A DNA stretch of 64,000 nucleotides from Chromatiaceae bacterium (GCA_024235255.1 JACKMT010000002.1:620001-684000), one strand, 5' to 3'. Shown: positions 53,486-62,807, counted from the first letter of the stretch. Made by a program: numbers and translations. Notes: generated from the sequence alone by a model not told the origin.

Positions 53486-54784
53486 TCATTCCCTTCTGAT
53501 CATTCCAACCCGCTTGCTCACCCCGTCCAATATCGGGCCGAACGTCGATGCCGGCATGCCTTCATCGGCTGCCTGTGCAGCTGCCTTGGCGATCGCGTCT
53601 TCAACCCGTATAGCCAGATCCGAAAAGATACTTTCTACATCTTGCTCATGCAGCCCGGCTTTCTGGCCGGTCTGGTAGAAATGCCGGACCTGGATCTGGT
53701 TGAGACGATAATACCCCTTGTCCCCCAGCGCCATCGCCAGCTTGACCTTCTGCGCCGGGAATTGCGGGTATGGCGCCGCTGACATGACATCATAGAGCGG
53801 CGTCAACCGGTAGCCGCCTGGGCTGAGAAAGATGGAGAAGTTCTTGGCATGGCCATCGATCGCGGCCAGCAGCCAGAAGACTATCTGCGCCCTCATGAAG
53901 GTCAGGCGATCTTCATAAGGGGCGACCGCACCATTGAGTACTTCCATTACCCTGACGATGCTGGGTCCGCCATCGCTTTGATATTTCCTCAGAGGTGGTA
54001 CCCCGAGTGCCTGACAGATATCCTCTTGCGGCAGTCGGTAGAGTACACCCGCCTCCCAGGTCCGATCGAAACGCTCCACAATGAGCACCGGATTGCCGTC
54101 AAACAGCCGCACTTCGGCATTGGCGGTCTCCAGGCCCAGGGCGCGGCAGAGTACCAGGCAGAACCATTCATTCCAGGGAGTATCGGAAAAGTCGGCCCCG
54201 TTCGGCCCCTCTTTGATCGCGGGCTTGAAAATGTGGGAGGTCGGCGTCGGTCCGAGCGGCAACTGCCATTGGTTGTCGATCCGGAGAAAGGCAGTCTTCT
54301 CTTGTGCCCCGGCAATCGAGATGCGGAAGTCATGCTCCTCGGCATACAAGCCGAGAGGATTGGTGCCCAGTGAAGCCAGCCGGACCGCAATCTCCTCATC
54401 GGTGACCGACCGGTATCTCATTCTGACCGGGTCACCCGGGACCTCACCCTCTGGCACAAAGCGCAGGGCACCCACGCAGTCCCGCCCGATGACCGCCAGC
54501 AGATCGAAGATACTGGCGCTCTCCGCATGCTCGCGTGCCGCTATTTTATCCCTGACGACTTGATCATCGGGCAACAGCCCATCAAAGTAGCTGGTTGCCG
54601 CCTCTCCGGACCAAATGCGGTCAGATAGCGGCATGGAGAGGGAGATGGGGAATGCGCGATCAGAGGTCAGCCAGTCCGCGTCATAGCGAAATGCCGTGGC
54701 ACCGTCTGGTGCGCGCGAATACTGGCCGACCTTGCTGGAGCCGACATATACATCCAATGTACGCCGCTGGCGTTTACGTCCCAT
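53486..54784 (-). CDS. hipA: HipA-family serine/threonine kinase toxin
   Basis: 432 residues. It has the N-terminal HipA couple domain (VYVGSSKVGQYSRAPDGATA), the phosphorylation and P-loop segment ISIAGAQEKTAFL, and the catalytic loop AAIDGHAKNFSIF (D-x-H-x-K-N), followed by TPLYDVMSA with the metal-binding aspartate. All kinase residues are present. HipA phosphorylates glutamyl-tRNA synthetase in E. coli and slows growth. It starts 2 bases after hipB ends, a standard antitoxin-toxin order. Confidence 0.95.
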   Translation of the reverse strand: MGRKRQRRTLDVYVGSSKVGQYSRAPDGATAFRYDADWLTSDRAFPISLSMPLSDRIWSGEAATSYFDGLLPDDQVVRDKIAAREHAESASIFDLLAVIGRDCVGALRFVPEGEVPGDPVRMRYRSVTDEEIAVRLASLGTNPLGLYAEEHDFRISIAGAQEKTAFLRIDNQWQLPLGPTPTSHIFKPAIKEGPNGADFSDTPWNEWFCLVLCRALGLETANAEVRLFDGNPVLIVERFDRTWEAGVLYRLPQEDICQALGVPPLRKYQSDGGPSIVRVMEVLNGAVAPYEDRLTFMRAQIVFWLLAAIDGHAKNFSIFLSPGGYRLTPLYDVMSAAPYPQFPAQKVKLAMALGDKGYYRLNQIQVRHFYQTGQKAGLHEQDVESIFSDLAIRVEDAIAKAAAQAADEGMPASTFGPILDGVSKRVGMIRRE

Positions 54785-54786
54785 GA

Positions 54787-55032
54787 TTAATATTCCGTGG
54801 GATCAAATCCGGTTGTCCGACGCGGGATGATGGCCAGATCCAGGTCCAGCGCCGCCAATACGCGGATCACGGTGTCGAGCCTTGCCGTGGTCACGCCGTT
54901 CTCGATATCGGAGACCAAGGCCTGCCGGACTGAGGCTTTTTGTGCAACATCGACCTGCCGCATATTATTGGTTTTACGTGCCAGACGGATGGCCGCCCCG
55001 AGATCCTGGTTGTTACGGATAATCTTTTGCAT
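54787..55032 (-). CDS. hipB: HipB-family XRE antitoxin
   Basis: 81 residues with an XRE helix-turn-helix (AIRLARKTNNMRQVDVAQKA and VRQALVSDIENG) and a C-terminal AALDLDLAIIPRR tail that in HipB reaches into HipA. It would bind and repress its own promoter. The ATG at 55032 is followed upstream by AT-rich operator-like sequence. Confidence 0.93.
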   Translation of the reverse strand: MQKIIRNNQDLGAAIRLARKTNNMRQVDVAQKASVRQALVSDIENGVTTARLDTVIRVLAALDLDLAIIPRRTTGFDPTEY

Positions 55033-55045
55033 CGCCTCAATTTCT

Positions 55046-55063
55046 TATACGTTCTGACGTATA
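55046..55063. promoter_or_regulatory. Candidate HipB operator
   Basis: TATACG and CGTATA form a perfect inverted repeat with a 6-base spacer (TTCTGA), only 14 bases before the hipB start. Two more ATATATACG half-site-like units follow at about 55069-55078 and 55100-55108 in an AT-rich 110-base stretch. Position and symmetry fit autoregulation by the antitoxin and suggest control of the hsd genes behind it. Confidence 0.7.
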
Positions 55064-55172
55064 TTGCATATATATACGCTAAATAAGATAATTTAAATAT
55101 ATACGCGTTAAGAAATATTATCAAAAGTTAGTTGCGGCACTAGCGACCAAGATAGGCAGCTGCTATAGCTTC

Positions 55173-55730
55173 TCACTCATGACCCAGTTCCCGGCTGATC
55201 GTAAGGCGTGCCTCACGATCGATCTCGCGCTGTTCTTGCGTCAGTGATTTACTGTCGGGACCACCGGCAGCCGGCGCCTTCCAACCGGTCAGCTCTTCAT
55301 AGCTATTCTGGGCATTGGCATGTTGCGAGCCGTGCTTGTGTGAGAGTCCGGCACGTCGGGTGTTGTCTTCGTAGACACGCATTTGCTGCACATAGTTGCG
55401 ATTACTCGGGATCAGGGAGCCGAAGCCGGCCAGACGACGGGCGCGGTTGAGTACGTCACGTTGTGCCTTGTTCCGGATGAGGAGGGTCCGCTGCCGGCCG
55501 CCCTTGGTCCAGCTGGACTTGAGGACCAGGTGGTCGCCCCGGTCGGCGTAGCTCGGCTGGAATTTCATCGCCGCTTCCCGGCGCAGGCCAAAAGCCTGCT
55601 GCAGCTCCAGGCTCATGCACACGTGCTCGTCATGGATCTTCTCCAGCTGTTCGCTGGTTACCGAAGTAGTCTTGGATTCGCTGGCCACGAAACGCCGGTC
55701 CGGGATGCCGTAATGCTCATTGGACCTGGC
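55173..55730 (-). pseudogene. Remnant of a second integrase-type gene
   Basis: The frame reads ARSNEHYGIPDRRFVASESK before a later ATG at 55688, then LRREAAMKFQPSYADRGDHL and VLKSSWTKGGRQRTLL, and ends with REARLTISRELGHE. This is the tail of an 'integrase domain-containing' family. The usual HGLRHAYAQ catalytic segment reads HGSQHANAQ, so the invariant R is lost, and the protein stops right after GHE without the terminal tyrosine region. It is a dead recombinase, next to hipB. Upstream bases 55731-55853 show no start. Confidence 0.75.
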
Positions 55731-55853
55731 CTGTTGATTTGCACTGAAATCTGTACCGGGCCAATTGCGGCTGCGGCCTGTGCGGCAACAATGGGTTGCT
55801 ATAGCATGATGCTGTATTGACCAATAGTTCCAGTCGGGTTGATATACTGACGC

Positions 55854-58800
55854 CTATGGGCGGGTACTCACCGCCCAAGCACCCCGCCCCCTTGTTGCAG
55901 CGCGCAACTGCTTCGATTTGGGCTCGGCCAGCAGATCGGTCACCTCTACCAGTGGAAAGCCCGTATTGTATTCGGTCCATTGCCACAGACCGCCGGTGTA
56001 GGGCCCTTCACCACGATATACACCTTTTCCCGTACCGACATAAGCGACATTCGCATTGTTAGGATCCCCGGATATGACCAGGGGCGTCAGGTTAGCTGCG
56101 GGAAAGTTCCGGGTGATCGGGTAGCCAACAGCACCTGGTGGGTTGGTGCTGATCTCGAACTGGTAGATCTTTGCCCACTCCGAGCCGCCCGAAAAGACTA
56201 CATACAGGATGTGGGGGTCGACCGTCGAGAGCGCCATGTTGCGAACCGCTGCAGTGCCTGAGGATGGGTTTCGATCCCAGAGCAACTTCCAGTTGTAACC
56301 GCTGCTCGATAGGAGCCCCATCCAGATCTGCCCGGCACTGGTCCCGGCGATGATCGTATGGTCCGGTTTCATCCGTGAGAACAGGACTCGTGTTATGTAT
56401 CCTTTGACGCCAGGACCCGTGGGACCGATGAGAGACCACTGCATTCCGGAGTTTTTCGACTCAAAGACCTGCGCACCCTGGCTCAGCAACCACCAGGAGA
56501 CTTGCGGGTGTACCGTGATGAACGCCTTGTCCTGCTTCCAGGCATCCCCTTGCGGCAGGCCCTTGTTGGCATCGACCCAATTGTTGTGCCAGCAGTTCAC
56601 TCCGGCGTCACAGCGCAGCGTATCCTGCAGCGCCTGGTGCTGCGCATACAGCACCTTATTGCCCGGCGCGATCAGGGAATAATTGCCATCCCCTCCTTTG
56701 ACGAATTTCCAGTCCAGTGAACCCTGATACAGTATGGTTCCATTGTCCTGGGTGCCGCCGATCATCAGTTGGGGGTTGGATTGTGAGACATCGAGATCGT
56801 AAAACTCCGTGACACGCAAATCCCAAGTGCGTTTGATACAGGAGTCATCGCCCGGTCCGGTGTTCATTTCGCAGTACCAGATGCCACCGTCATTGACGAC
56901 ATAATAATATTTGTTGTTCGTATGCTGATCCCATACCAGTTCGTGCATGTCATCGTGGATGTTGCCGACCACTTTTGCGGGCTTTGGCGAACCGGAGAAC
57001 AGCTGCTTGTAGAGTTTTACCCCGCCGAAATAGACGATATCCGTCATAGTGGGATGGGAACGTACAAAGGCATTGTAAAGGCCACCATTGGCATACAGGT
57101 TTTCCGGTTTCCAGGAATCGCCGCCATTGCTCGTTTTGAAAACCCCCAGGGTTGGCAGAGTGCCGGGGGCACCGGGAACTGAATAGTTTCCGGGCTTGCT
57201 CAGCGCGGCGTATACTATTTTTGGATCGTGCCGGTAGATGTCCAGTGTAAACCAGCCGCCTGTCTTCTTCGGCACGATGGCCGGCAAGCCATTGCTGAGC
57301 TTTTGCCAATCGACGTCGCCGGTTGCCGATGCACCCTTCTTTGTGCGCCACACACCATCATCCTTAATGCTTGCGTACAGAGTGGAATCCGACGTGGGAG
57401 GCACCACCAGATCGGCAGCTATGCCCGTCTTGATCTGAGTCCACTCGTTCGCCTTGCTGGTCTTGGCCCAGGGATTGGTACTGGTATAACGCAGCACACC
57501 GACATTCGTCGCGGCGTATATGGTTATCTGTTTGGATTGTTTGTTCGGGTAGCGGATGATGAGCTGGCTGGTCCCTTTGATGAGCAGGTCGCTTGCCGTG
57601 GGGCGGGCAACTGCGTTGGCGAACAAATCCCAGTTCTTGCCGCTGTCGACGGATTTAAAGATGCCGACCCCGGCTGAGTTCCAGGGGTAACCGGTAGCAT
57701 AGTAGATGATATAGGGGTAATTGGGGTCAATCGCCACCGGTCCGCCAGCGGTCGATGCCAGCTTGTCTCCCAGTGGCTTCCAAAGGCTACCGCCATTGTC
57801 ACTCTTCCACAGCCCCCCACGCGGTGTGCTCGCATACAGGATCTTGGCATTGGTGGGGTGCAGAGCAATGTGGTGGATGCGGCCGACCGAACCGTTCGGC
57901 GCTCCATTGATTCCGCTATTGATGGTACGTGGTCCAAGAGAGACCCATTGGTCTACAGGCCCTCCCGAAGTCAATACGGTCGGCTGAGAAAGCGAAAAGG
58001 CCCAGCTCCCTATCTTTTCGGATCGCTCACCCGGGAACCCCTGCGCGAGATGCAGTCGGACCTCAAGGAGGTGCCCGCCCCGTTCGACCCGGCTCCAGAC
58101 AAAGGGGACTTGTCGGTTCGCTTCGGTCGGCATGTGGGGGATCAGACTCTCCTGAACGACTTCACCGTCGACAAGTATCTGTAGGTGTATGTCCCGGATA
58201 TCGGCAAAACTGGGGTTGAAGAGCCGGACGATTCCACTATAGGGTTCACCGGGTACCATTGCGAGCGGGTCGAGTTCCGTGCTGATATCGAGGTCTGCCT
58301 GCGGCGATACCTCGGATGAGACCCACAGGCGGTCCCTGCCAACATCGTTGTCCGGGTTCCCATCGGTCCCGCTTCGGCCCAGTTCGATAGAGCCGAGGAT
58401 GTCATGAGGTCCCGGTTCTTCCACCCGCCACTCCAGGGTCAACTCCTGCTCATCGGCGGGGAAAAGGCTATCAAGCGCCCTCACACCCACCTCCCTGTCA
58501 TCCATGGTGAAGCGTACACGCGCGTCTTCTATCGGGCCATTGCCGAGATTCGCGACTTTTGCATGAATCGTCACGGTCTGGCCTGGATCGGCCCGTTGAG
58601 GCTCGACGCGCAGCTCAAGCAACGTGAGATCCGCTCTGTTCCAAGTGGGATAGCGCTCGACGAAGACTGGAATCGGCGCTGCGGCAACCTCTCCATCGAC
58701 TTCCATGTAGTCGAGGTAGGCGGAGGCCCGCTCCAGGGTCTCGAATGCCACACTGCCATTTGTCAGCGGATTGGCGTCGACCGCTTCCAGCTTCAGTTCT

Positions 58801-59264
58801 CCATCGACAAGGACCTGAAGCTGGTTACCCACCACCCGGATTTCGAGATCGAGCCACTTGTCGGGGTCATTGTGGAATGCGGTCGCAGCCAATTCATGAA
58901 AACTTCCCCAGGGGGCTTCCTTGTTGAGGTAGAGCCCGTCCTCGATCAGGCCCAGGAAGTACCGCCCAGCGTCACTGACTCGGATATTGAGATGGATAGC
59001 ACCTCGCCTCAGTTTGAGACGGGTCCGCACAGCATAATCTGTCCACTCCCGCCCCTGTTTGAGCCTGGCCCAGCTGTGGTTCTCCCCATGCAGGACGGAC
59101 AGGCCTTGCATCTGATCGAGCATCCATCCAGGTTCCAGGGTCCAATTGTCGGCCGCCGCGTCATCAAAACCATCGCTGAAATGCGCTTCCCCGCCCAACA
59201 CCCCAGAGAGCCCGAAAAGGAGTAGCAACGAAAAGAGCACCACCCCTTTATATTGACTTGGCAT
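55854..59264 (-). CDS. Large secreted protein: LamG-like, two CARDB-like domains, beta-propeller
   Basis: 1136 residues with a signal peptide (GVVLFSLLLLFGLSGVLGG). Residues 28-195 look like a jelly-roll/LamG-type domain (FSDGFDDAAADNWTLEPGWM, YAVRTRLKLRRGAIHLNIRV). Two CARDB-like beta-sandwiches follow (about 210-310 and 320-420; IHAKVANLGNGPIEDARVRF). Then comes a sortilin/BNR-type propeller with repeated LYASTPRGGLWKSDNGGSLW and VFKTSNGGDSWKP blades (about 450-1130). No membrane anchor or sorting tail was found, so it may be released. Family knowledge: such proteins are adhesins or polysaccharide binders. Substrate unknown. Confidence 0.85.
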   Translation of the reverse strand: MPSQYKGVVLFSLLLLFGLSGVLGGEAHFSDGFDDAAADNWTLEPGWMLDQMQGLSVLHGENHSWARLKQGREWTDYAVRTRLKLRRGAIHLNIRVSDAGRYFLGLIEDGLYLNKEAPWGSFHELAATAFHNDPDKWLDLEIRVVGNQLQVLVDGELKLEAVDANPLTNGSVAFETLERASAYLDYMEVDGEVAAAPIPVFVERYPTWNRADLTLLELRVEPQRADPGQTVTIHAKVANLGNGPIEDARVRFTMDDREVGVRALDSLFPADEQELTLEWRVEEPGPHDILGSIELGRSGTDGNPDNDVGRDRLWVSSEVSPQADLDISTELDPLAMVPGEPYSGIVRLFNPSFADIRDIHLQILVDGEVVQESLIPHMPTEANRQVPFVWSRVERGGHLLEVRLHLAQGFPGERSEKIGSWAFSLSQPTVLTSGGPVDQWVSLGPRTINSGINGAPNGSVGRIHHIALHPTNAKILYASTPRGGLWKSDNGGSLWKPLGDKLASTAGGPVAIDPNYPYIIYYATGYPWNSAGVGIFKSVDSGKNWDLFANAVARPTASDLLIKGTSQLIIRYPNKQSKQITIYAATNVGVLRYTSTNPWAKTSKANEWTQIKTGIAADLVVPPTSDSTLYASIKDDGVWRTKKGASATGDVDWQKLSNGLPAIVPKKTGGWFTLDIYRHDPKIVYAALSKPGNYSVPGAPGTLPTLGVFKTSNGGDSWKPENLYANGGLYNAFVRSHPTMTDIVYFGGVKLYKQLFSGSPKPAKVVGNIHDDMHELVWDQHTNNKYYYVVNDGGIWYCEMNTGPGDDSCIKRTWDLRVTEFYDLDVSQSNPQLMIGGTQDNGTILYQGSLDWKFVKGGDGNYSLIAPGNKVLYAQHQALQDTLRCDAGVNCWHNNWVDANKGLPQGDAWKQDKAFITVHPQVSWWLLSQGAQVFESKNSGMQWSLIGPTGPGVKGYITRVLFSRMKPDHTIIAGTSAGQIWMGLLSSSGYNWKLLWDRNPSSGTAAVRNMALSTVDPHILYVVFSGGSEWAKIYQFEISTNPPGAVGYPITRNFPAANLTPLVISGDPNNANVAYVGTGKGVYRGEGPYTGGLWQWTEYNTGFPLVEVTDLLAEPKSKQLRAATRGRGAWAVSTRP

Positions 59265-59906
59265 TGTCTCCCCCCTTCATGCTTCAACGAACCGGAAAGA
59301 CGCATCTTTTAATTCCCTTAATTTGAATTATAGCCAACAAGTACAAGGCTGGGCCCGGGATTTGATACGCGACCGGCAATGCGAGACATTGCTCTAACTG
59401 ATGACAACAAACCTCGGCAACTTGCCGCTGGCGCGTAAAAAGTATCTAGACGAAATTGATGATTTAGCCCTGCGGATACAGGACATACCTCTAAACTGCT
59501 ACGGCAGATGAGAATGGAGCACAAAAACAGGTAGGTCAGACTATCGCATTGGGACGTGGAAGGGTGGGTTTCTGTGTAGTCACCATCACCCCGTTATTGG
59601 AAGAAGCAGAAGTATAACGAGAACAATCGCAACGCCCTGCATCACAACCAGGATATTCGTCGACAGGAAACCCAGTGATTATTCAGTATATCTGGAATGA
59701 CCAGGTGCAATTCATACCCTATCATTCCATTCCACGGAATTAATATGCGGAATCTATCCGCTTGTCGCATATTCAGGCCAAGGTGTTTGTTTGGAGCAAC
59801 AAGCCACTGTACGGCTCCTCCTTGCATATCAGTAAAGTATGCACAGTGATGAGCTCGATGCACTCTTGGACTGCGACACATAAGCCCAGTCGATTGGCAG
59901 ATGGCG
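59265..59906. other. Long intergenic region without a supported gene
   Basis: About 640 bases between the propeller gene and the truncated CBS gene. It is richer in A+T than its neighbours. Short frames are present (for example 59642-59881, minus) but none shows a family pattern, a good Shine-Dalgarno or usual codon choice. It may hold decayed island sequence. Confidence 0.5.
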
Positions 59907-60275
59907 CTAACTGTTGATGTAACTCACCAACTGTTCGATCATGAACTGCTGATTTTCGATAACCGCCTTGACCAGGTCTCCGATAGAGACAATCCCAACC
60001 AACTGATCATTTTTTATGACCGGAAGATGGCGCACCCGCATCTCGGTCATGACCGCCATGCACTCGTCCACACTCTGATCGGGATGAGCCACTACCACAG
60101 GGGAGGACATGGCGTCCGCTAGCAATGTCTCTCTCGATGTGCGGCCATTGAGGATTATATTGCGGGCGTAGTCCCTTTCCGAAAAGATGCCTACCGGACG
60201 GCCGTCCCGCACTACCACTAGCCCGCATCGCTCCAGCTGAATTGCACTGTGTAATACTCGATTGCTACTGGCCAA
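59907..60275 (-). pseudogene. 5'-truncated CBS-domain-pair protein
   Basis: 122 codons: VVVRDGRPVGIFSERDYARN, then PDQSVDECMAVMTEMRVRHL and IVSIGDLVKAVIEN, the standard two-CBS stand-alone protein of about 140 residues. The first CBS is incomplete and the open frame begins within the last codons of the integrase with a TTG and no Shine-Dalgarno. The true start has therefore been lost to the recombination that placed the integrase here. Translation by read-through coupling cannot be excluded. The adenosyl-ligand-binding second CBS is intact. Confidence 0.65.
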
Positions 60276-61236
60276 ACACCTGATCGAGGCGTTCAGCCAG
60301 ATCCTTTGCGCGCAGATGAGTGTAGCGCTTCAGCATCTGCATCGACTTGTGGCCGGAGATGGCGGCAACCTCCTGGTCACCGAGACCCGCTTCGACTAGC
60401 CGCGAAACGGCTTCATGGCGAAGGTCATGGAAGCGCAGTCCCTTGATGCCTGCCTGTTTCAAGGTACGGTACCAGGCAGGTCGGAATTCATAGGGTCTGC
60501 GAACGCCGTCACGGCCGGGTTCGCCGTAGAAGATCAGGTCGGTATCGATGAGGCGCACCGGGTTGTTGAGCGCCAGGCGAAAGATATTTTCTGCCTTCTT
60601 GGTCAAGGGGAGCGTTCGGGCTGAACCGTTCTTGGTTTCCGAGAGATAGACGGTGCGCTTCTGCAGGTTCACCTGTCGGCGGGTCAGTGACTTGATCTCG
60701 CCAGCACGCATTCCAGTGTAGAGGGCGATTCGCGCGTTCCAACCAAGCATGGGATTGGAATGGCTGTCGCAGGCCTTCAATAGAATTTTCTCCTCATCCG
60801 CACTCAGACGACGGTCCCGGCCCGTGGTAGGTGCTGGTTTGCGGATATTAGCCACGGGATTGTAGAAAAGCCCTACCCGCCACTCCTTGATGGCAATGGT
60901 AAACACAGGTGTGAGAGCAGCGAGAGTTCCAGGCGCACGGTGCTGGCGGACTTGCCGGCCGCCAGGCGCTCGTCGCGGTACTCGGCCACCAGGTCCGGGG
61001 TTATTGCGGCCAGACTGTAGGCGCCGAATTTCTTTCTCAGCGCCTTGGCCTTGTGGTTTTCCGCATAGGCCGTGCTTTCCCGCTTGCTGGCGGAGACTTC
61101 ACTGAGGTAGCGATCAAGGGCCTTCTCCAGCAGGAGTTTCTCTGCGCCGGCGCGGCAGATCCATCTCATCCTCGGTGCTGCGCGCCCAGTCTTCAACGTC
61201 ACGTTTGGTGCGAAAGGTCTTGGTGATAGTGGCCAC
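60265..61236 (-). pseudogene. Tyrosine recombinase (phage-type integrase) with two frameshifts
   Basis: The gene begins at GTG 61236 with a GGAGGT site (ATITKTFRTKRDVEDWARS). The frame shifts near 61,160 into RAGAEKLLLEKALDRYLSEV, the core-binding domain, and shifts again near 60,905 at CTGTGTTT, which looks like an extra GT. The last part is the catalytic domain with R in TGMRAGEI, HDLRHEAVSRL, and GHKSMQMLKRYTHL including the tyrosine. All active-site residues remain, so only the shifts disable it. It lies with its start 87 bases from the tRNA-Phe 3' end, the normal place for a tRNA-targeting integrase. Confidence 0.88.
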
Positions 61237-61322
61237 GCTTACCTCCGATGTACAGGTGTACCGAAAGTGCACTGCGTGACACAGGGACAAAAAGCAGAAA
61301 TTATTTATCTCATTATTTTATA

Positions 61323-61398
61323 TGGTGGCCAGGGACAGAATCGAACTGCCGACACGGGGATTTTCAGTCCCCTGCTCTACCGACTGAGCTACCTGGCC
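61323..61398 (-). tRNA. tRNA-Phe (anticodon GAA)
   Basis: 76 bases with encoded CCA. The acceptor stem GGCCAGG pairs with CCTGGCC. The D arm GCTCAGTCGGTAGAGC, the anticodon stem GGGGA/TCCCC around CTGAAAA and the T arm GTTCGATTC are all canonical. Its 3' half is repeated at 38847-38881. It marks the right edge of the proposed island; the intact tRNA was kept on this side. Confidence 0.98.
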
Positions 61399-61458
61399 GC
61401 AGAAGAGAGGCGTATTAAAGCGGGGAGACGGACTTGAGTCAAGCGTAACGGCAAATTC

Positions 61459-61725
61459 TCAGACCGGCCTAAACGGCTCCGGTACCTCTGCGCCGTCGCC
61501 GAAGAAGAACTGTTCCATCTGTTCCTCCAGGTATTTGCGCGCTTTGGGGTCTATCGGACTGAGACGGAATTCGTTGATCAGCATGGTCTGATGCTTGAGC
61601 CACATCTGCCAGGCCTCTTTCGAAACGCTCTCATACACCCGCTGTCCCAGCTCACCAGGATAAGTGGGACGCGCCAGCCCTTCCGCTTCCCGGTTCAGCT
61701 TCACGCAATTGACCATTCGAGTCAT
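61459..61725 (-). CDS. yggX: YggX, oxidative damage protection / Fe(II)-trafficking protein
   Basis: 88 residues: the start VNCVKLNREAEGLARPTYPG with the conserved cysteine, WQMWLKHQTMLINEFRLSP and LEEQMEQFFFG are diagnostic. It helps protect Fe-S proteins and limits iron-driven damage. It overlaps mutY by 4 bases (ATGA), the classic gammaproteobacterial mutY-yggX operon. Confidence 0.97.
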   Translation of the reverse strand: MTRMVNCVKLNREAEGLARPTYPGELGQRVYESVSKEAWQMWLKHQTMLINEFRLSPIDPKARKYLEEQMEQFFFGDGAEVPEPFRPV

Positions 61726-62807
61726 GCTTCTCCTCCAGTCGTTATCCTGCCAAATTCATCGATCAGACGAGCCACCGGCGCAGCCAGGCCGCGTTGATCG
61801 GGTTTGGCGGTGTTATACCAGACTCGTCCGTTCCCATCCATCACAGATTCCGCGCCGCTATTGACCCGGAGCACCAGCGGGTGGATGTCGAGATGGAAGT
61901 GGGTGAAGGAGTGACGTCGCCGCGGCAGTTCCTGCAGCTGACTGGCCCGCACGCCCAGCCGCGTCCGACAGAACTCAAGTGGATCCATCGCCGGATCGCA
62001 CTCCGGCAGACTCCACAATCCGCCCCAGATACCGGTCGGTGGGCGTTGCTCTAATAGCAGCGCCCCATCGTCGCGGTACAGCAATAGCGTGCACACGGCT
62101 TTCACCGGCATGCTCCGGCGCCGCCTCGATTCAGGATACAGGGTCGGATCTCCCGCAGCATGGGCAAGACAACCGTCCGCCAGCGGACAGTCGCCGCAGG
62201 CCGGTTTAGAGCGGGTGCAGACGGAGGCGCCAAGATCCATCATCGCCTGATTGTATCTGCCCGCCTCCCGCTCGGGAGTCAAACGCTCGGAGAGTTGCCA
62301 GAGCCGCTGCTGCACTTTCACCTCTGCAGGACGACCGCGGACGGCGAAATAGCGACTGAGCACGCGTCTGACATTGCCGTCCAGAATCGGGTGGCGCTGG
62401 CCGAACGCCAACGAGAGCACGGCTCCGGCAGTTGAGCGGCCGATCCCCGGTAGTGCCAGCAGCTGCGCAAAATCGGTTGGGAACAACCCCAGGTGCCGAT
62501 CTCTGATCTGCTGTGCGGCTTGATGCATATTTCTTGCACGGGCGTAGTAGCCCAGACCCGACCAATGGTGCAGCACATCATCCAACCCGGCGTCCGCCAG
62601 GCTGGTCAGGTCGGGAAAGCTGGCCATGAAACGTTCGAAATAAGGGATAACCGTGGCAACCTGAGTCTGCTGCAGCATGATCTCCGAGATCCAGACCCGA
62701 TACGGGGTCGGGTTGCGCTGCCAGGGCAGGTTGTTGCGGCCGTTACGCCGCTGCCACGCCAGCAGCCTGGCGGCAATTAACGCGTCACTCAGTACCACTG
62801 GCACCAA
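61722..62807 (-). CDS. mutY: Adenine DNA glycosylase
   Basis: About 361 residues. The frame opens at TTG 62807, with GTG 62804 equally possible; no ATG lies near the conserved N-terminus. It has catalytic Glu in SEIMLQQTQV (E42), the HhH loop LPGIGRSTAGAV and catalytic Asp in ILDGNVRRVL (D143). The [4Fe-4S] cysteines are at 197, 204, 207 and 213 (CTRSKPACGDCPLADGC). A C-terminal NUDIX-like domain reads 8-oxoG. It removes A from A:8-oxoG pairs. Confidence 0.97.
   Translation of the reverse strand: MVPVVLSDALIAARLLAWQRRNGRNNLPWQRNPTPYRVWISEIMLQQTQVATVIPYFERFMASFPDLTSLADAGLDDVLHHWSGLGYYARARNMHQAAQQIRDRHLGLFPTDFAQLLALPGIGRSTAGAVLSLAFGQRHPILDGNVRRVLSRYFAVRGRPAEVKVQQRLWQLSERLTPEREAGRYNQAMMDLGASVCTRSKPACGDCPLADGCLAHAAGDPTLYPESRRRRSMPVKAVCTLLLYRDDGALLLEQRPPTGIWGGLWSLPECDPAMDPLEFCRTRLGVRASQLQELPRRRHSFTHFHLDIHPLVLRVNSGAESVMDGNGRVWYNTAKPDQRGLAAPVARLIDEFGRITTGGEA

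Noticed and set aside
52022..53782. Plus-strand open frame of 586 codons across hsdM and hipA
   Set aside because: It runs antisense over two clear genes and their junction and has no recognisable motif.
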